From Mameliella sp. MMSF_3455 (GTDB lineage: Bacteria > Pseudomonadota > Alphaproteobacteria > Rhodobacterales > Rhodobacteraceae): DNA of 64,000 bases. The stretch covers positions 90,830 through 154,829 of the forward strand of contig NZ_JASHJL010000009.1 in the NCBI RefSeq assembly GCF_030733205.1, read 5' to 3'. The notes beneath the pieces were generated by a model. That model ran no database searches, was not told the DNA's origin, and saw nothing but the letters and a program-made list of their open reading frames with translations. Positions 26,883 through 35,132 of the stretch are shown here, piece after piece. Position numbers and translations under genes: made by a program. Each line of letters begins with the position of its first letter. Position 1 is the stretch's first letter.

Positions 26883-27013
26883 TTTCCCGTCCGATTGTCG
26901 ACGGATCGTCAAATCTCCGCCTTCCGGGCGCAATAGCGCCGCATTCCTTCACGATGCTTCAAGCAATCAGAGGCAGCATTTGTGGAGTGAAAGGAATGTT
27001 TGCAGAGGGAAAG

Positions 27014-27193
27014 ATGACCGACAACATGGAAGACATTCAGGATTTCCTGCTGAGCGAGCGGGAAAAGGTCCTGTCAGAGGCGGAATGGCGGTTCCGGATG
27101 CGCGGATACGGCTACAACCTGCGGCGCACCGACGGCGGGGTCGAAGTGGCACGCTTGCCGCAGAACCGGCTGCTGGGCACGCTGAAACTCTGA
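27014..27193 (+). CDS. Small hypothetical protein
   Basis: Short ORF of 59 residues starting MTDNMEDIQDFLLSEREK, with a mixed-charge helical N-terminal half and an MRGYGYNLRRTDGG segment. AGAGGGAAAG precedes the ATG at 27014; an in-frame ATG at 26954 would add 20 residues. No family is recognised. Composition looks coding, and it stands alone between a transporter gene and the bet cluster. Confidence 0.5.
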   Translation: MTDNMEDIQDFLLSEREKVLSEAEWRFRMRGYGYNLRRTDGGVEVARLPQNRLLGTLKL

Positions 27194-27460
27194 TCCTGCT
27201 GCAAGGCGCTCGACAGTTTGTCGGGTGCTCGTGCCTGATGTGTCCCGTGAAAACGGGAGGGCAGGCATGAAAGGTCGGGTTTCGGGCGCCACTGGGCCGG
27301 AGTTCTGGCGCTGCCAATTGCGGCGCGGGCCCGGCGGATGCCCTGCGAAATGACCTGCAACACTGGCCGATGCCGAATGCGGACGAAGTCTCAGGCGGTA
27401 CCACGGTGGAGACCACGGCTGGTTTTCCTTGTCGAGCGGCGGAGAAGAGTGGCCGGCATT
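27194..27460 (+). other. Intergenic region before betI operator
   Basis: About 270 bases with no supported gene. A short ATG-opened frame at 27267 stops after 28 codons and lacks coding character. A small inverted repeat (CCCGTgaaaACGGG) lies near 27243. Confidence 0.5.
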
Positions 27461-27464
27461 CTTG

Positions 27465-27482
27465 ATTGACTCGCCAGTCAAT
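27465..27482. promoter_or_regulatory. BetI operator candidate
   Basis: The palindrome ATTGACT-CGCC-AGTCAAT, preceded by TTG, lies 19 bases before the betI ATG. TTGATTGACT-type palindromes are the typical BetI sites of alphaproteobacteria. It fits choline-relieved autorepression of the betICA cluster. Confidence 0.7.
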
Positions 27483-27500
27483 AAAAACCATCCTGTCGCC

Positions 27501-28067
27501 ATGCCCAAGATCGGACAGGAACCCATACGGCGCGCCGCGCTTCTGGCGGCGACGGTGGCCGAGGTCGGCGAGGCCGGCAGCCTCGACGTGACCGTGTCGC
27601 GCATCGCGCGCCGTGCGGGCATGTCCAGCGCGCTGGCGCATCATTATTTCGGCGGCAAGGTGCAGATCTTCCTGGCCGCCATGCGCCACATCCTGACGGA
27701 ATACGGGGCCGAGGTGCGCGCGGCATTGGCGCAGGCCCCAAGGGATCGCCGCCTTGAGGCGCTGATCGCGGCGAATTTCGACGAGAGCTTTTTCCGCCCC
27801 GAAACCGTGTCCGCCTGGCTGAATTTCTACGTCCTGGCCCTGCGCGAACCGGAGGCGGCGCGCCTGTTGCGGGTTTATCAGCGGCGGCTTCACGCGAACC
27901 TGGTGCATGCGCTGCGCGGGCGCACCGACGCCCCCGAGCTGGTGGCCGAACGTATCGCGGCGCTCATCGACGGGGTCTACCTGCGGGCTGCCCTGTCCGG
28001 GCAGGGCGTCTCGGGGGCCGCGCAGAACGTGACCGAATCCGCCCATGCCCTGTTGAGGACCCAATGA
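27501..28067 (+). CDS. betI: Transcriptional repressor BetI
   Basis: TetR-family repressor of 188 residues that represses choline-to-betaine genes until choline binds. The N-terminus MPKIGQEPIRRAALLAAT and the HTH (VSRIARRAGMSSALAHHYFGGK) are those of BetI. I chose the ATG at 27501 because it starts exactly at the family N-terminus; an upstream start would overlap the operator. The stop overlaps the betC start (ATGA). Confidence 0.95.
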   Translation: MPKIGQEPIRRAALLAATVAEVGEAGSLDVTVSRIARRAGMSSALAHHYFGGKVQIFLAAMRHILTEYGAEVRAALAQAPRDRRLEALIAANFDESFFRPETVSAWLNFYVLALREPEAARLLRVYQRRLHANLVHALRGRTDAPELVAERIAALIDGVYLRAALSGQGVSGAAQNVTESAHALLRTQ

Positions 28068-29572
28068 CCAAGCCGAATATCCTGATCCTGATGGTCGACC
28101 AGCTGAACGGCACGCTGTTTCCGGACGGGCCGGCGGACTGGCTGCATGTGCCCAACCTTCGGGCGCTGGCCAAGAGCTCGGTGCGGTTTTCCAATGCCTA
28201 TACCGCCAGCCCGCTTTGCGCACCCGGGCGAGCCAGTTTCATGTCGGGGCAGTTGCCCAGCATGACGCGCGTCTATGACAACGCGGCAGAATTCTCGAGC
28301 GACATCCCCACCTATGCCCACCATCTGCGCCGCGCCGGGTATCAGACCTGTCTTAGCGGCAAGATGCATTTCGTCGGGCCGGACCAGTTGCACGGGTTCG
28401 AGGAACGGCTGACCACGGATATCTACCCGGCGGATTTCGGATGGACGCCGGACTATCGCAAACCGGGCGAGCGCATCGACTGGTGGTACCACAACATGGG
28501 ATCGGTCACGGGCGCTGGCGTGGCAGAGACCTCTAACCAGATGGAATACGACGACGAGGTTGCCTACAACGCCTCGGCCAAGCTCTACGACCTGGCGCGT
28601 GGTCAGGACGAAAGGCCCTGGTGTCTGACCGTCAGTTTTACCCATCCGCATGATCCCTATGTGGCGCGCAAGCGGTTCTGGGATCTCTACGAGGATTGCG
28701 AGCACCTGTTGCCGCAGGTCCCGGCGATGGACTACGCCGATCACGATCCGCATTCCAAACGCATCTTCGACGCCAACGACTGGCGCAGCTACGACATCAC
28801 CGAGGAGAACATCCGCCGGTCGCGTCAGGCCTATTTCGCCAATATCTCGTACCTGGATGAGAAGATCGGGCAGCTGCTGCAGGTGCTGGAGGACACGCGG
28901 CAGGAGGCCATCGTCGTCTTCGTCAGCGACCACGGCGACATGCTGGGAGAGCGGGGCCTGTGGTTCAAGATGTCCTTCTACGAAGGTTCGGCCCGGGTGC
29001 CGATGATGATCTCTGTCCCGGGGCAGGCCGGCGCACGGGTCGCGGCCCCGGTGTCGAACATCGACATCTGCCCGACGCTTTGTGACCTGGCGGGCGTCGA
29101 CATGTCCGAGGTCATGCCCTGGACCGAGGGCGAAAGCCTGGTGCCGGTGATGCAGGGCGGCGACCGGGTCTCTCCGGTGGCGATGGAATACGCGGCAGAG
29201 GCGTCCTACGCGCCTCTGATCTGCCTGAGGCATGGCAAATGGAAATACACCGATTGCACGCTGGACCCGGAGCAGCTTTTCGATCTCGAGGCAGATCCGC
29301 ATGAACTGGTGAACCTCGCCGAAGATCCGGAACAGGCCGAGGTCTTGGAGGAATTCCGTGTCGCTGCGGCCCGTCGCTGGGACATGGGGCAGTTCGACGC
29401 CGAGGTCCGGCAAAGCCAGGCGCGGCGCTGGGTGGTCTACGAGGCGCTGCGACAGGGCGGCTACTACCCTTGGGATTTCCAGCCGCTGCAAAAGGCCAGC
29501 GAGCGGTACATGCGCAACCACATGGACCTGAACGTGCTGGAGGAAAACAAGCGTTGTCCACGGGGCGAGTGA
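28064..29572 (+). CDS. betC: Choline-sulfatase
   Basis: Sulfatase of 502 residues that hydrolyses choline-O-sulfate to choline and sulfate. The sulfatase signature C-x-P-x-R is present as Cys52-Ala-Pro-Gly-Arg56, so Cys52 should be converted to formylglycine. The metal/active-site motifs VDQLNG near the N-terminus and SDHGDMLGERG near residue 290 are those of BetC. The 3' domain EQLFDLEADPHELVNLA is typical. It is translationally coupled to betI and 38 bases before betA. Confidence 0.95.
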   Translation: MTKPNILILMVDQLNGTLFPDGPADWLHVPNLRALAKSSVRFSNAYTASPLCAPGRASFMSGQLPSMTRVYDNAAEFSSDIPTYAHHLRRAGYQTCLSGKMHFVGPDQLHGFEERLTTDIYPADFGWTPDYRKPGERIDWWYHNMGSVTGAGVAETSNQMEYDDEVAYNASAKLYDLARGQDERPWCLTVSFTHPHDPYVARKRFWDLYEDCEHLLPQVPAMDYADHDPHSKRIFDANDWRSYDITEENIRRSRQAYFANISYLDEKIGQLLQVLEDTRQEAIVVFVSDHGDMLGERGLWFKMSFYEGSARVPMMISVPGQAGARVAAPVSNIDICPTLCDLAGVDMSEVMPWTEGESLVPVMQGGDRVSPVAMEYAAEASYAPLICLRHGKWKYTDCTLDPEQLFDLEADPHELVNLAEDPEQAEVLEEFRVAAARRWDMGQFDAEVRQSQARRWVVYEALRQGGYYPWDFQPLQKASERYMRNHMDLNVLEENKRCPRGE

Positions 29573-29610
29573 GGCGCCGTACGCGCCGGCAATTTCATCA
29601 AGGGTAAGCG

Positions 29611-31263
29611 ATGCAAGCGGATTACGTGATCGTCGGCGCCGGGTCGGGCGGATGTGCCGTGGCGGGGCGCCTGACAGAGGCGGGCAAATCGGTGATCGTC
29701 ATCGAGCATGGCGGCAGCGACTGGGGGCCTTTCATCAACATGCCGGGGGCGCTCAGCTACCCGATGAACATGGCGCGCTACGACTGGGGCTACCAGACAG
29801 AGCCCGAGCCGCACCTGGGCGGGCGGCGGCTGGTCTGTCCGCGTGGCAAGGTGATCGGGGGGTCGTCCTCGATCAACGGCATGATCTATGTGCGCGGGCA
29901 CGCGCTGGACTATGACCACTGGCGCGACGAGGGTTGTGACGGCTGGGGCTACGCGGATGTGCTGCCCTATTTCAAGCGGATGGAGGACTGGCACGATGGC
30001 GGCCACGGCGGCGATCCGGCCTGGCGTGGGCAGGGCGGGCCGTTGCATGTCACCCGTGGGCGCCGCGACAATCCGCTGGTGCAGGCCTTTGTCGAGGCCG
30101 GGCGGCAGGCGGGCTATCCGGTCACCGGCGATTACAATGGTGAGCAGCAAGAGGGCTTTGGCGCCTTTGACATGACGGTCTGGCAGGGCGAACGCTGGTC
30201 GGCGGCCAAGGCCTACCTGCGGCCGGCCCTGAAACAGGGGGCGGAACTGGTGCGGGCCCTGGCCCGGCGCGTCATCTTTGAAGAGGGGCGCGCCACGGGG
30301 GTCGAGATCTCGCGCGGTGGCAAGGTCGAGGTGATCCGGGCGCGGGCCGAGGTGATCCTTGCGGCCAGCGCCATCAACTCGCCCAAGCTGCTGATGCTGT
30401 CGGGGATCGGACCGGCGGCGCAACTGGCCGAGCAGGGCATCGGGGTGCGGGCGGATCGCCCCGGCGTGGGGCAGAACCTGCAGGATCACCTGGAACTGTA
30501 TGTCCAGATGTCGGCGACGCAGCCGGTCAGCCTTGCGAAATACTGGAACCTCGCGGGCAAGGCCTGGGTTGGCGCGCAGTGGCTGTTCGCGCGCAGCGGG
30601 CCCGGGGCCTCGAACCAGTTCGAAAGCTGTGGCTTCATCCGGTCGCAGGCCGGAGTTCAATATCCGGACATCCAGTACCATTTCCTGCCCATCGCGGTGC
30701 GCTACGACGGCCAAGTGGCGCCCGAGGGGCACGGGTTCCAGGCGCATGTGGGGCCAATGCGCTCGCCCTCTCGGGGTGAGGTCACGCTGCGGTCGGACGA
30801 TCCCGAGGAGGCGCCGCGCATCTTCTTCAACTACATGAGCACCGAAGAGGACTGGCAGGATTTCCGGCGTTGCATCCGCCTGACGCGCGAGATCTTCGGG
30901 CAAGAGGCCTTTGCCCCCTATCGCGGCAAGGAGTTGCAGCCGGGCGCCGAGGCAGAGACGGATGAAGACCTTGACGCCGTGATCCGCGAACACGTCGAAA
31001 GCGCCTATCATCCTTGTGGCACCTGCCGGATGGGCCGGGCCGACGATCCGCGCTCGGTGGTCGATCCCGAGGGGCGGGTGATCGGCGTGGACGGGTTGCG
31101 GGTGGCGGACAGTTCGATCTTTCCGCGCATCACCAACGGCAATCTCAATGCGCCTTCGATCATGGTGGGCGAAAAGATCGCCGATCATGTGCTGGGCCGC
31201 CGCCTGCCGCCGGACAATGCGCAGCCCTGGGTTCACCCGGATTGGGAGAACGTGCAGCGTTAA
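29611..31263 (+). CDS. betA: Choline dehydrogenase
   Basis: GMC-family FAD oxidoreductase of 550 residues that oxidises choline to betaine aldehyde at the inner membrane. The N-terminal dinucleotide motif [18 protein letters not shown] binds FAD. The GMC signature [18 protein letters not shown] (about residues 80-97) and the C-terminal [10 protein letters not shown] with its catalytic His support BetA. The next step enzyme, betaine aldehyde dehydrogenase BetB, is not encoded in the window, nor is a choline transporter. Confidence 0.95.
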   Translation: MQADYVIVGAGSGGCAVAGRLTEAGKSVIVIEHGGSDWGPFINMPGALSYPMNMARYDWGYQTEPEPHLGGRRLVCPRGKVIGGSSSINGMIYVRGHALDYDHWRDEGCDGWGYADVLPYFKRMEDWHDGGHGGDPAWRGQGGPLHVTRGRRDNPLVQAFVEAGRQAGYPVTGDYNGEQQEGFGAFDMTVWQGERWSAAKAYLRPALKQGAELVRALARRVIFEEGRATGVEISRGGKVEVIRARAEVILAASAINSPKLLMLSGIGPAAQLAEQGIGVRADRPGVGQNLQDHLELYVQMSATQPVSLAKYWNLAGKAWVGAQWLFARSGPGASNQFESCGFIRSQAGVQYPDIQYHFLPIAVRYDGQVAPEGHGFQAHVGPMRSPSRGEVTLRSDDPEEAPRIFFNYMSTEEDWQDFRRCIRLTREIFGQEAFAPYRGKELQPGAEAETDEDLDAVIREHVESAYHPCGTCRMGRADDPRSVVDPEGRVIGVDGLRVADSSIFPRITNGNLNAPSIMVGEKIADHVLGRRLPPDNAQPWVHPDWENVQR

Positions 31264-31268
31264 GATAT

Positions 31269-31299
31269 GTTAACCGCCGGCATCGGCGGTTAACCTTTC
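31269..31299 (+). terminator. Terminator of the bet cluster
   Basis: An 11-bp stem GTTAACCGCCG/CGGCGGTTAAC with loop GCAT is followed by a T-rich CTTTCGTTAACTTTT, six bases after the betA stop. Confidence 0.7.
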
Positions 31300-31347
31300 G
31301 TTAACTTTTGGCTTGAAACGGGACAGGAGCGCGCCGATCTTAACGGC

Positions 31348-32019
31348 ATGTTAAGATTTTGTTTCGCTCTTGTTCTTGCTGCCTCCGCAACCGCTGCCTC
31401 TTCCGATCTCAGCGGTCCGTTGCGGGTAATCGACGGCGACACGGTCGCCATCGGCCAGACCAACATCCGCCTGCATGGTATCGACGCGCCCGAGAACGGT
31501 CAGCGTTGCGGCGGGGGCGGGGCCCCGATGTGGGGCTGTGGCGCTTGGGTCAGCGGCGAGGTCCGTGCCCGCTACGAGGGGCGCACCGCCTCCTGCGTAG
31601 AACTGGATCGCGACCGATATGACCGCGTCGTGGCGCGCTGCCGCGTCGATGGCAAGGACCTTGGCGAAACCCTGGTCGAAAGCGGCCTAGCCTTTGCCTA
31701 CGAACGCTACTCCGAGGCCTATGTCCCGCATGAACGCATCGCAGCGCGGCGCAATGCGGGGCTGCATGCAACCGGCGTGAAATCGCCCTCTGCCTTCCGT
31801 TCCGACAGCCGCCGGGGCCACGCTGCGCAGCACCTGGCCTCTGCTCCGGCAGGTTGCCGGATCAAGGGCAACATCTCGACCAACTCAGGCGCACGGATCT
31901 ATCATGTTCCGGGACAGGCCTGGTACGACGCCACCCGGATCAGCCTCGACAAGGGCGAACGCTGGTTCTGCTCCGAACAGGAGGCGCGGGCGGCAGGCTG
32001 GCGCCGAGCACAGCGCTGA
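31348..32019 (+). CDS. Secreted thermonuclease-family protein with sunset domain
   Basis: Protein of 223 residues with a signal peptide (ends near ATAASS), then a staphylococcal-nuclease fold with VIDGDTVAIG, HGIDAPENGQ and YDRVVARC motifs. Catalytic Arg/Glu residues are expected in the IRLHG and GETLVESG segments. The C-terminal part (about 172-223), with KGNIS, IYHVPG and ERWFCSEQEARAAGWR, matches the small sunset domain often fused to such nucleases. It probably cuts extracellular or periplasmic nucleic acid. Confidence 0.85.
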   Translation: MLRFCFALVLAASATAASSDLSGPLRVIDGDTVAIGQTNIRLHGIDAPENGQRCGGGGAPMWGCGAWVSGEVRARYEGRTASCVELDRDRYDRVVARCRVDGKDLGETLVESGLAFAYERYSEAYVPHERIAARRNAGLHATGVKSPSAFRSDSRRGHAAQHLASAPAGCRIKGNISTNSGARIYHVPGQAWYDATRISLDKGERWFCSEQEARAAGWRRAQR

Positions 32020-32129
32020 CAGGGTATTCTCGCCAAAAAGCACATACGGCGATCAGGTTTGATCCGCGTCAAAGTCTGTGCCCGCCTGCTGTGCAAATTG
32101 GAGGGCGGACACAAACGAAGGAGACGCCA

Positions 32130-32366
32130 ATGTCCCACACGCCGCATGAACTGTCGGAAGAATTTCCGGAATTCACCGACAAGATGCACACCCTGAAACA
32201 GTCGAACGCGCATTTTGCCAAGCTTGCGGACGAGTACCACGAGGTCAACCGCCAGGTGCACCGTGCCGAAACCAATATCGAGCCGATGGAGCAACTGGCG
32301 GAAGAGCAGCTGCGCAAGCAGCGTGCCGCCCTCAAGGACGAGATCTACGCGCTGCTGAGCGCCTGA
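32130..32366 (+). CDS. YdcH-family protein (DUF465)
   Basis: Small helical protein of 78 residues matching DUF465: FTDKMHTLKQSNAHFAKLADEYHEVNRQVHRAE forms one long amphipathic helix (cited in part: HTLKQSNAHFAKLADEY), then EQLRKQRAALKDEIYALL. AAGGAGACGCC precedes the ATG at 32130. The family is often stress-related; the function is not established. Confidence 0.88.
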   Translation: MSHTPHELSEEFPEFTDKMHTLKQSNAHFAKLADEYHEVNRQVHRAETNIEPMEQLAEEQLRKQRAALKDEIYALLSA

Positions 32367-32399
32367 CCCCCGGCCTTGGCCCGGTCAGTCAGACAGGAT

Positions 32400-32428
32400 G
32401 CGCCCCGGTCCGACGTCCGGGGCGCTTT
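32400..32428 (+). terminator. Terminator after the YdcH gene
   Basis: A 9-bp stem GCGCCCCGG/CCGGGGCGC with an 8-base loop is followed by TTT. It lies between convergent genes and overlaps the end of the peroxidase gene by one base. Confidence 0.6.
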
Positions 32429-32946
32429 CAGTTCAGCGCCTCTTCGATCGCGCGCGTCAGCTTGTCCGACAGCGGGCGAGTGGTTGAGCCGAAGGTCGAG
32501 CGCACCGTCCCGTCGGGACCGATCAGGATCTTGTTGAAATTCCAGGCCGGGCTGAACCCGGTCTGGTCCGCGACCCAGCGGTAAAAGGGATGGGCCTCCG
32601 CGCCGCGTACATTGGTGATGTCGGTCATCGGCATGTCGAGGCCGAAGTTCACCTCGCAGAATTCCTTGACCTTCTCCTCCGAGGACAGTTCCTGCCGGAA
32701 GTCGTCCGAAGGCACGGCGAGGACGATCAGGCCCTGGTCGCGATAACGGTCATAAAGCGCCTGCAAACCGTCGTATTGCGATGTGAATCCGCAGCGCGAG
32801 GCGGTGTTGACCACCAGCACGGGGCGGTTCTGCCAATCGTCCATCGACAGGGTGCCGCCGTCGATACTGGCAAAGGTGAAGCCCTGCGCGGCCCAGGCGG
32901 GCAGGGCGAGGATGGCGGACAGGAATAGGGCGGCGGGTCGGATCAT
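32428..32946 (-). CDS. Glutathione peroxidase family protein
   Basis: Thiol peroxidase of 172 residues with a signal peptide (ends near AWA), so it is probably periplasmic. The peroxidatic Cys lies in ASRCGFTSQY and the Trp/Asn pair in AWNFNK. The usual second motif PCNQF is replaced by PSDDF, so the tetrad Gln and that Cys are absent; the FCEVNFG Cys may resolve the sulfenic acid. It reduces H2O2 or lipid peroxides, perhaps with thioredoxin rather than glutathione. Convergent with the YdcH gene. Confidence 0.9.
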   Translation of the reverse strand: MIRPAALFLSAILALPAWAAQGFTFASIDGGTLSMDDWQNRPVLVVNTASRCGFTSQYDGLQALYDRYRDQGLIVLAVPSDDFRQELSSEEKVKEFCEVNFGLDMPMTDITNVRGAEAHPFYRWVADQTGFSPAWNFNKILIGPDGTVRSTFGSTTRPLSDKLTRAIEEALN

Positions 32947-33089
32947 TCAGGGGGCACTCCTTTTGCACTGGAGATAGCGCAGGGTCAGGGCGGTCAAGGC
33001 CGTGATCGCCCCCGCCGCCCCGTCTTGCGCCGGTCGGGGCTTTTGTGCTGGACTGGCGTGAACTGGCGCTGGTGGCAAAGAGGTGTGAC

Positions 33090-33359
33090 ATGGCAGGCGG
33101 ATGGAGCCGGGACGGCGCGGTCAGCGAACAGATCGAGGCCAGCATTGCCGAGGAACTGGAACGGATGAAGCTCCGCCGCGGACCCCGGGGCGAAAGCCTG
33201 AAGGAATGCGCCGACTGCGGCGAGGAGATCCCGGAAGAGCGCCGGCTTGCGATCCCTGGGGTCAAGCTGTGCATCGACTGTGCCAGCGAACGTGACGGCC
33301 GATCGGCTCAGCGCGGGGGCATCAATCGGCGCGGGTCCAAGGACAGCCAGTTGAAGTAG
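33090..33359 (+). CDS. DksA/TraR-type C4 zinc-finger protein
   Basis: Protein of 89 residues with a C-terminal four-Cys zinc finger CADC-x17-CIDC in the DksA/TraR context (GEEIPEERRLAIPG, LCIDC). The short N-terminal helix, lacking the long DksA coiled coil, makes it a short TraR-like member. It probably binds the RNA polymerase secondary channel. I chose the ATG at 33090 after AGAGG; the upstream in-frame ATG at 33045 is less likely. The stop is next to the convergent dipeptidase stop. Confidence 0.88.
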   Translation: MAGGWSRDGAVSEQIEASIAEELERMKLRRGPRGESLKECADCGEEIPEERRLAIPGVKLCIDCASERDGRSAQRGGINRRGSKDSQLK

Positions 33360-33360
33360 G

Positions 33361-34443
33361 TCAGCCGATGCTCCGCGCGAGGCAGGCTTGCCAGTTCTCG
33401 CGGGCCAGTTTGGTGATCAGCGTGTCATCGTAGCCATGTGCCGACATGGCCGCCAGCAGGCCCTGAACACCTGTGACGTCGCCGATGAGGTCGGGCAGGA
33501 CACAGCCGTCGAAATCCGACCCCAGCCCGACGTGATCCTCGCCCAAGGTTTCAACCAGGTGATCGAGGTGGCGCAGCATCGTCTCCCACGAGGTGCCGGG
33601 ATCGGCGCTGCCATCTTCATTGATGTAGAAGGTGGCATAGTTGAACCCGACCATGCCGCCCGTGTCGCGGATCGCGTGCAACTGTCGATCCGTCAGGTTG
33701 CGCGGCGAGGCACAGAGCGCATGGACGTTGGAATGCGTGGCCACAAGCGGCGCGGTCGACAGTCGGGCGACGTCGTCGAACCCGGCCTCGTTCATGTGGG
33801 ACAGGTCGACCAGGATTTTCAGGTCGTTGCACAGCCGGATAAGGTCGCGGCCTTGGTCGGTCAGGCCGGGGCCCGTGTCCGGCGTGCCGGGAAAGGCCAT
33901 CGGCACGCCGTGGCCAAAGATGGTCGGCCGGCTCCAGACGGGTCCGAGCGAGCGCAGTCCCATGTCGTGAAACAGGTAGAGCGCGTCGAGGTCGGGGACG
34001 ATGGCCTCGGCGCCCTCCATGTGCATGACGCCGGCGATGCGGCCCGCGTCCATCGCCCTGCGGATCTCGTGCGCGCTGCGGCAAAGGGCAAAGTCATCGG
34101 GGGCGGCACGCGCCATCCAGTGCAGCAGGCCCGCCATCTCCAGCGCCGTGGGCTGGGCGGTCTTGTGGTCCATTGCGGGGGGCAGCGGCAGGGCATAGGG
34201 CGGCTCGGCCATGAGCGCCTTGAAGTCGGGCGGCGGGGATCCGTCCGGCACCGGTGGCACGAAGATCGCGAACAGCCCGCCCGCGAACCCGGCCTGTTTC
34301 ATGCGCCGCAGGTCCATGTGCCCGGCGGAGGTGCCCAGCCAAGTCTCCTCGCGCGGGGATGGCGATTTCATCAGCCGAAGCAGGAAATCGTTGTGACCGT
34401 CGAAGAAGGGGATGGGCATCTGCGGACTTTCGGGCTGGGACAT
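33361..34443 (-). CDS. Membrane dipeptidase (M19 renal dipeptidase family)
   Basis: Zinc dipeptidase of 360 residues. The N-terminal HNDF supplies the first His/Asp metal pair, MEGAEAI the bridging Glu, and LSHMNEAGFDD and ATHSNVHAL the later His ligands; GSDFDG is the last metal motif. This is the full set for peptidase family M19, which cleaves dipeptides including D-amino-acid forms. No signal peptide is seen, so it is cytoplasmic. It is convergent with the DksA-like gene. Confidence 0.93.
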   Translation of the reverse strand: MSQPESPQMPIPFFDGHNDFLLRLMKSPSPREETWLGTSAGHMDLRRMKQAGFAGGLFAIFVPPVPDGSPPPDFKALMAEPPYALPLPPAMDHKTAQPTALEMAGLLHWMARAAPDDFALCRSAHEIRRAMDAGRIAGVMHMEGAEAIVPDLDALYLFHDMGLRSLGPVWSRPTIFGHGVPMAFPGTPDTGPGLTDQGRDLIRLCNDLKILVDLSHMNEAGFDDVARLSTAPLVATHSNVHALCASPRNLTDRQLHAIRDTGGMVGFNYATFYINEDGSADPGTSWETMLRHLDHLVETLGEDHVGLGSDFDGCVLPDLIGDVTGVQGLLAAMSAHGYDDTLITKLARENWQACLARSIG

Positions 34444-34571
34444 GGCCGCGATCTGACCCGATCGGCCAAGGGCTTGGCAAGGGCTGATCCTGGTCCATCA
34501 GCGATGTCTCTTGGCGGCAGCGCAAGGCGTGGTTAGGCTTTGCCCATCGGTGCCGGTGAAACGGGGGTGTC

Positions 34572-34874
34572 ATGGCGAACGACGACGACAGGATCGAGGG
34601 ACGGCTGCACGGAGAGCAGCCGGAGGTCGAGACAGAGCCGATGGGGATGCGGCTGCTTTACATGGTGCTGATCTGGCTGATGCTGAGCCTGGCGCAGACG
34701 GTGCTGACGGTGACGACCGTGGTGCAGGCGATCATCCTGCTGGTCAACAAGCGCGAACCGAACGAGAGGCTCGCGGAATTCGGCACGGACCTGGGGATCT
34801 GGATGGCCAAGGCCGCGCGCTACCAGACCGGGGCGAGCGAGGTGAAACCCTGGCCCTGGACGGAGCTGGATTGA
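34572..34874 (+). CDS. DUF4389 membrane protein
   Basis: Protein of 100 residues with one long hydrophobic stretch (about 27-60) and a following conserved NKREPNERLAEFGTDLGIWMAKAARY segment (cited here in part: EPNERLAEFGTDLG) that matches DUF4389. The acidic N-terminus is likely cytoplasmic. No Shine-Dalgarno is strong. Function unknown. It stands alone between the dipeptidase and pepF. Confidence 0.8.
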   Translation: MANDDDRIEGRLHGEQPEVETEPMGMRLLYMVLIWLMLSLAQTVLTVTTVVQAIILLVNKREPNERLAEFGTDLGIWMAKAARYQTGASEVKPWPWTELD

Positions 34875-35084
34875 GTTATCATCCGGTACAGCAAGGATTT
34901 GAGTACGGGAGCAACCCCTTGGGTGATTGAACGACCCCGGGGTCCGACCGGGACCGCGAAGCAAGAGCGGCCGTTTCAGACGTCTTCTGGATCCGCCGCG
35001 TCAATCCATGACTCTAGTCCCGCCAGCCCTCGGCGAAACATTGGCAGTGTTGTCAGCGGTTCACCGAGCTATTGCACGGTCCGT

Positions 35085-35115
35085 GCTTCAAACGCTCCGC
35101 CGGAGCGTTTGAAGC
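35085..35115. repeat. 15-bp perfect inverted repeat
   Basis: Arms of 15 bases (left arm 35085-35099, beginning GCTTCAAACG) around a single central base, 18 bases past the pepF stop on the minus strand. There is no T-tract, so a conventional terminator is not assured. The rest of the 258-base gap (34875-35132) shows nothing recognisable. Confidence 0.5.
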
Positions 35116-35132
35116 CTTGGATGAGCAAGCCG

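Noticed and set aside
25272..26933. 553-codon minus-strand frame
   Set aside because: Antisense to the two exporter genes; Gln/Arg/His-rich shadow composition.
27267..27353. Small ATG-opened frame before betI
   Set aside because: Only 28 codons with no coding signal and a weak start.
29464..31236. 590-codon minus-strand frame
   Set aside because: Antisense to betA; no motif.
34875..35084. Possible gene or RNA in the gap before pepF end
   Set aside because: No frame with coding character, no recognisable RNA fold except the palindrome at 35085.
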